A DNA stretch of 64,000 nt, taken from assembly GCF_009827595.1 (NCBI RefSeq), contig NZ_WTYT01000006.1, forward strand, positions 62,001-126,000, in the 5' to 3' direction. Position numbers and translations under genes: made by a program. The notes beneath the pieces were generated by a model. That model made no database searches, had not been told where the DNA came from, and saw only the letters and a list, made by a program, of their open reading frames with translations. Positions 52,426 to 59,564 of this stretch are shown here, in pieces (the stretch's first letter is position 1; every line of letters begins with the position of its first letter). The DNA is from Altericroceibacterium endophyticum. Its GTDB lineage: Bacteria > Pseudomonadota > Alphaproteobacteria > Sphingomonadales > Sphingomonadaceae.

Positions 52426-53303
52426 TCGCCAGCATAGTGATTGATCGCCAACATTTCGCGCGGCCTTTTGCCGCACCACTCCTCTGTCTGCTGGCAATTT
52501 TGCTGCTGGCGCTGAGCGCGTTGCCGGCCCATGCTCAGGACTTCCCGGCACGTCCTGAAGGGCCGGTGCTGGATGCGGCCAATGTCCTCGCGCCTGCGCA
52601 GGAGCAACAACTCGACCAGCAATTGCGCGCCTATAATGCGCAGACTGGCCGCGCTGTTATTGTCGCAACCGTGCCCGACCTCGGCGGTGAACCCATCGAT
52701 ACCTATACCCGCCAATTGGCGGAAAACTGGGGCATCGGCGGCGCAGAAACTGAACAGGGCGTGCTGTTCCTGATTGCCCCCAAGGAACGCGAATTGTGGA
52801 TCACCACGGCGCGCGGCGTACAGACCACGCTGACCGATGTGATGGCCGGGCGCATCATCCGCAATGATGTGGTTCCCCGCTTCAAACAGGGCGACATGGC
52901 TGGCGGAATTATGGCCGGCGTAAGCGGCATCATTCAGGTGCTGAACATGGACCCGGCAGATGCTGCCGCCATTGCCGAAGCGGAAGCGGCTGCGAAGAAA
53001 AAGGCAGGCAACGCAGATGGCGGGACCATTGCCAGCGCGATCTTCTGGATCTTCATGATTGGCATGTTCATGCTTGCCTTCGGACGCGGCGGACGCGGTC
53101 GGCGCTATCGCAGACGGGGCGGATTGGGCGGTGCCGAACTGCCGATCATGATCTGGGGCGCCAGTGAACTCGGTCGCCATTCCGGTGGCCATAGCGGCTT
53201 CGGCGGCGGCATGGGAAGCGGCGGAGGTTTTGGTGGCGGCTTCGGCGGCTTTGGCGGCGGCGGAGGCGGCTTCAATGGCGGCGGCGCCGGGGGGAGCTGG
53301 TAA
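52422..53303 (+). CDS. TPM-domain (YgcG-like) exported protein with Gly-rich tail
   Basis: 293 residues, from a TTG overlapping the lemA stop (a GTG at 52437 is an alternative). The signal peptide ends LPAHAQDFP. The TPM domain (about 45-170) has GPVLDAANVLAPAQEQQLDQ, TVPDLGGEPIDTYTRQLAENWGIGG and LLIAP/ELWITTARGVQ-type features. A transmembrane helix (ASAIFWIFMIGMFMLAFG) and a long Gly/Phe-rich tail ending GGAGGSW follow. TPM proteins accompany LemA; the family also includes a photosystem-II repair phosphatase in plants. Confidence 0.92.
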   Translation: MIASIVIDRQHFARPFAAPLLCLLAILLLALSALPAHAQDFPARPEGPVLDAANVLAPAQEQQLDQQLRAYNAQTGRAVIVATVPDLGGEPIDTYTRQLAENWGIGGAETEQGVLFLIAPKERELWITTARGVQTTLTDVMAGRIIRNDVVPRFKQGDMAGGIMAGVSGIIQVLNMDPADAAAIAEAEAAAKKKAGNADGGTIASAIFWIFMIGMFMLAFGRGGRGRRYRRRGGLGGAELPIMIWGASELGRHSGGHSGFGGGMGSGGGFGGGFGGFGGGGGGFNGGGAGGSW

Positions 53304-53977
53304 TGGTTACCTTGACCGAGCAAGACCACGCCATTGTCCGTGAGGCAGTCGCTCAGGCCGAGCTGAAAAGCTCGGGCGAAATCGTCACCATCATCACCGA
53401 TCAGTCCGACACCTATGGCGATATAGCGCTGGCCTGGGCCGCCGCTGTCAGCCTGACACTGCTGACCATTCTCAGTTTCGAACATGCTTTTCTGCTCGAT
53501 TGGTATGCCGGATTGCACGATGCCTGGAATGCCGCCTGGTTGCCCGCAGACCTGTTCGCCATGGCGGCAGGCGTGGGGATTTTCAGCTTTCTGATCGTAT
53601 GGCTGGCGCAGCTCTGGCTGCCGCTGCGCTTTGCGATGGTGCCCGGCCGGGTGAAGGATGCCCGCGTGCAGGATCGCGCGATCGACCTGTTCCGTGTGGG
53701 CGCCGAAAACCTCACGTCAGGACGCACGGGCATCCTGATTTATCTCTCCATGCGTGAACATCGGGCAGAGATTCTGGCGGATGAGGCCATTGCGGCCAAG
53801 GTGCCGCCCGAAACATGGGGCGATGCGATGGGCGCGATGCTGGGCCATATGAAGGAAGGTCGCATTGCCGACGGTCTGGCGGCGGCCGTTTCCGAAGTGG
53901 GCGACGTGCTGGCTGAACATCTCCCCCGGGCGGATGATGATGAAAATGAATTGCCCGATCGGCTGATCCATCTGTGA
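53303..53977 (+). CDS. Second TPM-domain membrane protein
   Basis: 224 residues. It starts TLTEQDHAIVREAVAQAELKSSGEIVTIITDQ, a shortened TPM fold, then two membrane segments (IALAWAAAVSLTLLTILSF and FAMAAGVGIFSFLIVWLAQLWLPL) and another TPM-like part (LFRVGAENLTSGRTGILIYLSMREHRAEIL). It overlaps the first TPM gene (TAATG) and the Nudix gene by 4 bp. It is probably part of the same LemA/TPM membrane complex. Confidence 0.9.
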   Translation: MVTLTEQDHAIVREAVAQAELKSSGEIVTIITDQSDTYGDIALAWAAAVSLTLLTILSFEHAFLLDWYAGLHDAWNAAWLPADLFAMAAGVGIFSFLIVWLAQLWLPLRFAMVPGRVKDARVQDRAIDLFRVGAENLTSGRTGILIYLSMREHRAEILADEAIAAKVPPETWGDAMGAMLGHMKEGRIADGLAAAVSEVGDVLAEHLPRADDDENELPDRLIHL

Positions 53978-54519
53978 GCGTGCCGGATCATGATGCGCCA
54001 GAAGAGATCATGTGGTCGGGAGACTGGATCACGGCAAAGAAGCGTGGCCGCTGGGAATATGTCAGCCGTGTGCGCAATATCCGCGCGGCTGTCATACTGG
54101 CGCTGGATGGCGATGACGTAATTCTGGTGGAGCAATACCGCGTTCCGCTGGGCCGCAATTGCATGGAATTGCCCGCCGGTCTGGTCGGCGACCTGGAAAG
54201 CGAGGCCGATGAAAGCGCCTTCGCCGCAGCAGCGCGAGAACTGGAAGAAGAAACCGGCTACCGCGCGCAGCAATGGGACAATCTGGGGGAATATTTCTCC
54301 TCTCCCGGCATGGTGAGCGAGAGCTTTACCCTACTCAAGGCTACCCAGCTTGACCGCATCGGCAATGGCGGCGGAGTGGATGGTGAGAATATTACCGTGC
54401 ACCGGGTAAAGCGCGGCGACCTCAATCGTTTTTGCGCGGAGCAACGGGCCATGGGCAAAGCCATGGATGTCAAACTTCTGCTTCTGCTGGGAGCAGGCTT
54501 TCTGCAAGGCAAGGATTGA
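53974..54519 (+). CDS. Nudix hydrolase (ADP-ribose pyrophosphatase-like)
   Basis: 181 residues from a GTG overlapping the TPM gene stop. The Nudix box is well kept (GDLESEADESAFAAAARELEEETGY, containing RELEEETG). The upstream VILVEQYRVPLGRNCMELPAGLVGD is typical of NudF/ADP-ribose and nucleoside-diphosphate-sugar pyrophosphatases. It ends 3 bp before the ketopantoate reductase start region. Confidence 0.92.
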   Translation: MSVPDHDAPEEIMWSGDWITAKKRGRWEYVSRVRNIRAAVILALDGDDVILVEQYRVPLGRNCMELPAGLVGDLESEADESAFAAAARELEEETGYRAQQWDNLGEYFSSPGMVSESFTLLKATQLDRIGNGGGVDGENITVHRVKRGDLNRFCAEQRAMGKAMDVKLLLLLGAGFLQGKD

Positions 54520-54521
54520 AA

Positions 54522-55442
54522 ATGAAGATTGCTATTGTCGGTGCCGGAGCCATGGGCTGCCTCTATGCCGCAGCCTTCCACCGCGCGAAGAACACTGTCT
54601 CACTGATCGATGTTAATCGCGAACATATTGATGCGATCAATACCAACGGACTGCTGCTGGAAACGCGCCGGGGCAAGGAAAACCTGCCCCTGCCCGCCAT
54701 GCAACCGCAGGATGCGGAGGAGACGGTGGATCTGATCGTCTTGTTCACCAAGACCTTCCACACCGATAGCGCGCTTGGCGGTGTAAAGGCCATTATCGGC
54801 CCGCAAACCCATGTGCTGACCCTGCAAAACGGACTGGGCAATGATGATGCTGTGGCCGCGCATGTACCGCAGGCCAACGTGCTGGTCGGCGTCAGCACCC
54901 TGCCCTCCGATCTTGTCGGCCCCGGTTCGGTCCGCTCATTCGGAGAAGGCGGATCGAAGCTCTACCCCGCCTTTGACAGCGGCGATGCCGGTTTTGCCGG
55001 ACAGGTTGCCGATGCACTGAGCGAAGGGGGCTTGCCCGCAGAGCTCGACCCACAAATCCACGCGGCGATCTGGTCCAAAGCCATTTTCAATGCGACGATG
55101 AACCCGCTTTGCGCCCTGACCCGCCGCACGCCTGGTTTTCTGGGTTCCCATGCGGAAAGCCGGGCGATGATTACGCTGGCCGTCGAAGAAGGCGCCGCGG
55201 TGGCGCAAGGGTGCGGCATTAAGCTGGACGTTCAGTCCATTCATGACCTGACCGAATTATCCATGCGCGATCATGCCGATCATGAACCATCCATGCTGCA
55301 GGATCTGCATGCCGGACGGCGGACCGAAGTCGATTCCATCGCTGGCGCAATCGTTACAGCAGGGGAAGCCAGGGGCATCGCAGCGCCCACATTGGCAACC
55401 CTCTGGCGGCTGATCAAACTGGAAGAAGCCAAGCTCGTTTAA
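54522..55442 (+). CDS. 2-dehydropantoate 2-reductase-family protein
   Basis: 306 residues from the ATG at 54522 (MKIAIVGAGAMGCLYAAAF); earlier in-frame starts fall inside the Nudix gene. The NADPH Rossmann fold is at the start, VLTLQNGLGNDD is the substrate/NADPH pocket region and SKAIFNATMNPLCALTRRTPG the conserved catalytic-Lys segment. Typical PanE reduces ketopantoate to pantoate for CoA synthesis. Paralogues with other 2-oxoacid substrates are common, so the symbol is left empty. Confidence 0.88.
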   Translation: MKIAIVGAGAMGCLYAAAFHRAKNTVSLIDVNREHIDAINTNGLLLETRRGKENLPLPAMQPQDAEETVDLIVLFTKTFHTDSALGGVKAIIGPQTHVLTLQNGLGNDDAVAAHVPQANVLVGVSTLPSDLVGPGSVRSFGEGGSKLYPAFDSGDAGFAGQVADALSEGGLPAELDPQIHAAIWSKAIFNATMNPLCALTRRTPGFLGSHAESRAMITLAVEEGAAVAQGCGIKLDVQSIHDLTELSMRDHADHEPSMLQDLHAGRRTEVDSIAGAIVTAGEARGIAAPTLATLWRLIKLEEAKLV

Positions 55443-55455
55443 GGCGCGGCACCAA

Positions 55456-55491
55456 TGCCGGGACCGGAGCCCTTGCACTCCGGACCCGGCA
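55456..55491. terminator. Hairpin between convergent reductase and oxygenase genes
   Basis: A 14-bp stem with one mismatch (TGCCGGGACCGGAG, 55456-55469, against CTCCGGACCCGGCA, 55478-55491) and an 8-nt loop lies in the 60-bp gap between the convergent stops. There is no long U-tract. It is probably a bidirectional terminator. Confidence 0.65.
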
Positions 55492-55502
55492 CAGTCTTAA
55501 GC

Positions 55503-56426
55503 TCAGGTGAGATTGATTTCACGCAGGCGTTGCATCAGATAATCATGGGCACTGATCGGCGCCTCATGCGGCTCAGCCCCCGGCTCCACACAGGTTTCCA
55601 GCGCCTCGATCATGTAATCGGGTCGGAAATGCAGGAAGAACGGCATCGAATAGCGTGACCGCTGTGCCGCTGCGCCCGTGGGGTTGACGACGCGGTGCGT
55701 TGTTGAGCGCAATTTTCCATTGGTCAGCCGCTGCAACATATCGCCAATATTCACCGCCAGCGCGCCCTCCGGCGGCTTGACCGGCAACCATTCGCCTTTG
55801 CGTGTGAGCAGCTGCAGACCGGATTCCTCCGCGCCCAGCAGCAGGGTGATGGTGTTGATATCCTCATGCGCCGCGGCGCGGATCGCCCCTTCGGCCTCAG
55901 CCGATACGGGCGGATAATGCAGCAAACGCATGACCGAATTGCCATTTTCCACCGTTGCATCGAAGAAGTTGCGCTCCAGCCCCAGATGAATAGCAATGGC
56001 AGAGAGCAGCTTGCGGCCACTGGTTTCAAAGGCGTCGAACAGAGATGAAAACGTCTCGCGGAAACCCTCTATTTCATCCGGCCAGACATTCGGGGGCATG
56101 AATTCTTCCAGCGGGTCGCCAGCGGGCAAAGTCCGCCCGACATGCCAGAATTCCTTCAGATCATTGACCTGAGCATCCTTGGCGCGTTCGACACCGAAAG
56201 GCGTGTATCCGCGTGCCCCGCCCATACCGGCAATGTGATAGCTGCGCTTCACATCATCGGGCAAAGCGAAGAAAGCGCGCGATTTCTCTTCCGCACGCGC
56301 GATGAGATCCGCAGGAATGCCATGGTCGCGGATGACGGCAAAGCCATATTCCTCAAAAGAATGGCCCAGTTCATTGGCCAGATCTTCCAGTGGACGCTCA
56401 AGCGAGACAGAGGCGATATCATTCAT
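55503..56426 (-). CDS. 2-oxoglutarate/Fe(II)-dependent oxygenase (isopenicillin N synthase-like)
   Basis: 307 residues from the ATG at 56426, which has AGGTG upstream; a GTG three codons earlier is less likely. The iron facial triad is visible as HED in AAAHEDINTITLLLG and His in RSTTHRVVNP. The RxS motif for 2-oxoglutarate is in AQRSRYSMPFFLHF. FALPDDVKRSYHIAGMGGARGYTPFG is the typical N-terminal feature of the ethylene-forming/IPNS/GA-oxidase class. The substrate is unknown. The nucleoside transporter gene is 16 bp upstream on the same strand, so the substrate may be a nucleoside-related compound. Confidence 0.92.
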   Translation of the reverse strand: MNDIASVSLERPLEDLANELGHSFEEYGFAVIRDHGIPADLIARAEEKSRAFFALPDDVKRSYHIAGMGGARGYTPFGVERAKDAQVNDLKEFWHVGRTLPAGDPLEEFMPPNVWPDEIEGFRETFSSLFDAFETSGRKLLSAIAIHLGLERNFFDATVENGNSVMRLLHYPPVSAEAEGAIRAAAHEDINTITLLLGAEESGLQLLTRKGEWLPVKPPEGALAVNIGDMLQRLTNGKLRSTTHRVVNPTGAAAQRSRYSMPFFLHFRPDYMIEALETCVEPGAEPHEAPISAHDYLMQRLREINLT

Positions 56427-56442
56427 CGCTAACACCTAGGGT

Positions 56443-57771
56443 TTAGTACGGGAGAAACAATCCGGCCAGCGCCGCGCTCATCAGATTGGCAAGCGACCCC
56501 GCCGCCAAAGCGCGAATGCCGAGCCGCGCGATAACCGGCCGCTGATTGGGCGCCAACCCGCCAGTGACAGCCATCTGAATGGCGATCGAACTGAAATTGG
56601 CAAAGCCGCACAAAGCGAAAGTCACAATCGCGCGGCTGCGTGCACCGAGCACTTCCGGCCCCATCCGGCCAAGTTCAAGAAATGCGACGAATTCGTTGAG
56701 TACGACCTTGGTGCCGAACATGCCGCCAGCAACACCGGCTTCATTCCACGGCACCCCGATCAGATACATCACCGGAGCAAAGACAAAGCCCAGAATCCGC
56801 TGAAAACTGAGGTCGGGATAACCAATTTGCGCTCCAAACCAGCCCAGCAGCCCATTGGCCAGGGCGACCAGCGCCACGAAAGCCAGCAGCATCGCGCCGA
56901 CAGCCACGGCCAGCTTCACCCCGGTCTGAGCGCCTTGCGCTGCCGCTTCGAGCACATTGGAAGGCAAGTCATCACCATCCAGCGCGTCGGCGACCTCCAC
57001 CTCACGCGGGGCATGATGGCCTTCCTGCAAAGCGCCGGGGCCATCGCCGCTGATCCGCGAATGCGGCAAATCATAGTCTGTTGCGCCTTCCGCTGCCAAG
57101 GAAGGCTCATCCTCATCCGGCATGATGATCTTGGCCATCAGAATGCCGCCGGGCGCGGACATGAAGGCCGCCGCCAGCAGGAAAGGCAGATAATCACGCC
57201 CCAGCAAACCGGCATAGGCCGCCAGAATCGTGCCCGCGACCCCCGCCATACCCACAGTCATCAGCGTGAACAGCCGCGATGGTGCCAGTCCGGCGAGATA
57301 GGGCCGCACGACCAGCGGGCTTTCCGACTGACCGACAAAGATATTGGCCGCAGCCCCCAGTGCCTCGACCTTTGAAATACCGGTCAGCCAACCGAGCAGG
57401 CCGCCGACCCATTTCACCACGCGTTGCATGATACCAAGGTAATAGAGGATCGACACGAGCGACGCGAAAAACACGATGACGGGCAGCGCACCAAGAGCGA
57501 AGCTGCTGGAAAGGGGATTGTTTTCCGGGTCGCCAAACAGGAACTGCGTCCCGCTATCGGCATAGGACAGGAGCGCCGCGACGCCGTTTGCCATGGTCTG
57601 GATAACGGCCTGGCCCCACGGCGTGCGCAAAACGAGCGCCGCCATCAAAACCTGAAGCAGAAATGCCGAACCAACCACACGCAGGCGAATCTTGCGCCGC
57701 GCGGTGGAAATAGCAAAAGCCATGGCAAGGATCACCAGGATCCCACAGATATTTACGAGGATAGGCGGCAT
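56443..57771 (-). CDS. nupC: Concentrative nucleoside transporter (NupC/CNT family)
   Basis: 442 residues with about ten hydrophobic segments. Family motifs are VGQSESPLVVRPYLAGL, GTKVVLNEFVAFLELG and GFANFSSIAIQMAVTGGLAPNQRP. A hydrophilic insertion of about 75 residues (near 215-290, rich in Asp, Glu and His) is larger than in E. coli NupC. It takes up nucleosides with H+ or Na+. It is followed after 16 bp by the 2OG-Fe(II) oxygenase gene. Confidence 0.93.
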   Translation of the reverse strand: MPPILVNICGILVILAMAFAISTARRKIRLRVVGSAFLLQVLMAALVLRTPWGQAVIQTMANGVAALLSYADSGTQFLFGDPENNPLSSSFALGALPVIVFFASLVSILYYLGIMQRVVKWVGGLLGWLTGISKVEALGAAANIFVGQSESPLVVRPYLAGLAPSRLFTLMTVGMAGVAGTILAAYAGLLGRDYLPFLLAAAFMSAPGGILMAKIIMPDEDEPSLAAEGATDYDLPHSRISGDGPGALQEGHHAPREVEVADALDGDDLPSNVLEAAAQGAQTGVKLAVAVGAMLLAFVALVALANGLLGWFGAQIGYPDLSFQRILGFVFAPVMYLIGVPWNEAGVAGGMFGTKVVLNEFVAFLELGRMGPEVLGARSRAIVTFALCGFANFSSIAIQMAVTGGLAPNQRPVIARLGIRALAAGSLANLMSAALAGLFLPY

Positions 57772-57892
57772 TGGTTCCGCATGTTACGATTCTGATACCC
57801 CCTTCCATTACCGATGAGAGAGGCGGGGTCAAACGACAATACAATGAATTGGCGTACTTTCCTTTTCCGACAGATGGCAATAGCAGTGCCTG

Positions 57893-58534
57893 ATGACCGA
57901 CCATCAGACCCCTCCCATCATCCCGCTCCCGCTCTTCATGCTCTCGCTGCTGTATGGCGGAATGGCCTGCATCGCGGCCGTGTTGGGCAACAAACTGGTC
58001 GCTTTCGGGCCCTTTGCAGTGGAAGGCGGTATCTTCGCCTTCATCATGCTGGTGGTAATTTCCAGCGCGATTGCGGAATTATATGGCAAGAGCACGGCAG
58101 ACCGGCTGGTGCTCTTCGGCTTCATACCGATTCTGGTGGCGATGGCCCTGATCCAGATCGTGATCGCCCTGCCCGGCGCCTCTTTCTGGTCGGAGGAAAG
58201 CCGGATGGCGTATGAGCTGATCCTCGACCAATCGACGCGATTGATGTTTGCCGGCATTGTTGCCTATGGAACGTCGCAATTGCTCAATGTGTTTCTGTTC
58301 ACCCGCCTGCGCGCTTCGGTCGGTCCGATGGTGTGGCTGCGCGGCGCGATTGCCGGGATGCTCAGCCAGGCGGTCGATACGCTGATTTTCATCACCATCG
58401 CCTTTTACGGAATTGAGCCGCTGGGTGATCTTATTCCGGGACAATTGATCGCCAAGGTTTTGCTCTCACTGATACTGGTTCCGCCGCTGATCACGATTTG
58501 CGTTCGGGTTTCGCGGCGGTTTGACCGGGTCTGA
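57893..58534 (+). CDS. Queuosine-precursor transporter (YhhQ/VUT family, DUF165)
   Basis: 213 residues with six hydrophobic segments. GNKLVAFGPFAVEGGIFAFIMLVVISSAIAELYGK and WLRGAIAGMLSQAVDTLIFITIAFYG are the VUT/YhhQ signatures. The family imports preQ0/preQ1-like precursors of tRNA queuosine in E. coli. The 120 bp upstream shows no clear preQ1 riboswitch. It is divergent from nupC. Confidence 0.88.
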   Translation: MTDHQTPPIIPLPLFMLSLLYGGMACIAAVLGNKLVAFGPFAVEGGIFAFIMLVVISSAIAELYGKSTADRLVLFGFIPILVAMALIQIVIALPGASFWSEESRMAYELILDQSTRLMFAGIVAYGTSQLLNVFLFTRLRASVGPMVWLRGAIAGMLSQAVDTLIFITIAFYGIEPLGDLIPGQLIAKVLLSLILVPPLITICVRVSRRFDRV

Positions 58535-58692
58535 TCCCAGACCGGAGCGGCCCCACGCAGCTGCCCCTGCCATTGATGCCCGATGCAACCCGGCAGAGCC
58601 ATCCGTTAATCTTTGCGTCCAAATCTCGCAAACAGTCATAGTCCAGTCACATCCACGCGCCATTCGCCTTCAAAGAAAGGGGATTTGTGCGC
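58535..58692. other. 158-bp gap between the VUT transporter and the response regulator
   Basis: No gene fits. It should carry the promoter of the atypical response regulator; AAAGGGGATTTGTGCGC precedes its ATG. Confidence 0.4.
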
Positions 58693-59367
58693 ATGGAACG
58701 CGTGACCATATTTTCAACCGACAATGCGGCCGAATCCTTTGACGATTTCGAGCATGACGGCTGCCGCTATTGTTTCTCGGCCATCGGGCCAGATGGACCG
58801 GCGGGTCTGATCGACGGTCCCTTATGGATCTTCCTCGATTGGGTGATGCCGGAAATGTCCGGATTGGAAATGTGCCGCCGACTGCGCGCCAATAGCCGCA
58901 CCGCACAGGCGCATATCACCATGGTTCTGGATCAGGATGATGCAGAGGACCGCCGGCGTGCCTTGCGGGCTGGCGCTGATGATTACATGGTGGGCCGGGC
59001 TGACCGGCACGCCATGCTGGACCGGGTGATGGCGCTCCATTCGCTCGAAACGCCGCGATTGTCAGCCCAGGTACTCGAACTGAGTGATTTCCGGATCGAT
59101 CTGGGCGCGGAACAGGCCAAATGGCGCGGCAATACGATACAGCTGCGGCCCAATGAATTCCGCTTGCTGCGCTTCATGGTCGAAAATCCCAATCGTGTGC
59201 TTTCACGGCAGGAATTGATTGACGGTTTGGGCAAGAAGGACGAGCCGATGGATCTGCGCACCGTAGACGTGTGGATCAAGCGGCTACGTTTCGGTCTGAA
59301 AAATGCGGGCGCAGGCTCGCTTCTGCGAACCGTCCATGCCAAAGGCTACGTGCTCGACGCGAGTTAG
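58693..59367 (+). CDS. Atypical OmpR-family response regulator with degenerate receiver
   Basis: 224 residues; the ATG at 58693 lies about 10 bases after AAGGGG, and a GTG at 58687 is an alternative. The output winged helix is normal (LRPNEFRLLRFMVENPNRVLSRQEL, LRTVDVWIKRLRFGLKN, TVHAKGYVLDAS). The receiver keeps the phosphoacceptor-like LDWVMPEMSG. However, the acidic pair is replaced by FSTDNAAES and the Lys-Pro is missing (YMVGRADRHAM), so normal aspartate phosphorylation is doubtful. No histidine kinase is adjacent. Its targets are unknown. Confidence 0.88.
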   Translation: MERVTIFSTDNAAESFDDFEHDGCRYCFSAIGPDGPAGLIDGPLWIFLDWVMPEMSGLEMCRRLRANSRTAQAHITMVLDQDDAEDRRRALRAGADDYMVGRADRHAMLDRVMALHSLETPRLSAQVLELSDFRIDLGAEQAKWRGNTIQLRPNEFRLLRFMVENPNRVLSRQELIDGLGKKDEPMDLRTVDVWIKRLRFGLKNAGAGSLLRTVHAKGYVLDAS

Positions 59368-59527
59368 CGCCGCAGTCCATTTCATTTTCAGTAGCGAGAG
59401 AGTTGAACCGGTGGTTCTGTTCATACAGGCCGCCGTTTTTCGCGTGCCCTGACGGCTCAGGCTCGGCGTCCTGAGCAAGCAGCCAGCTGAAAGCAGCGGC
59501 CTAGCGCTGGGGCCGAGGGAAAAGCAC

Positions 59528-59550
59528 CCGGCCGCGCGAGGCGGCCGGGC
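59528..59550 (-). terminator. Terminator after the TonB receptor gene
   Basis: An 8-bp stem CCCGGCCG/CGGCCGGG (59528-59535 and 59543-59550) is followed on the minus strand by TGCTTTTCC. It lies 15 bp downstream of the receptor stop. The facing response regulator ends at 59367. Confidence 0.7.
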
Positions 59551-59564
59551 TTAGTGGGTGGTTC

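Noticed and set aside
53205-53300. A GGC/TTC-rich repetitive stretch that looks like a microsatellite or array
   Set aside because: It is the coding sequence of the Gly/Phe-rich tail of the TPM protein.
57772-57892. A possible preQ1 riboswitch upstream of the VUT/YhhQ transporter gene
   Set aside because: No recognisable pseudoknot core or conserved preQ1 motif could be read; only a covariance search could revive it.
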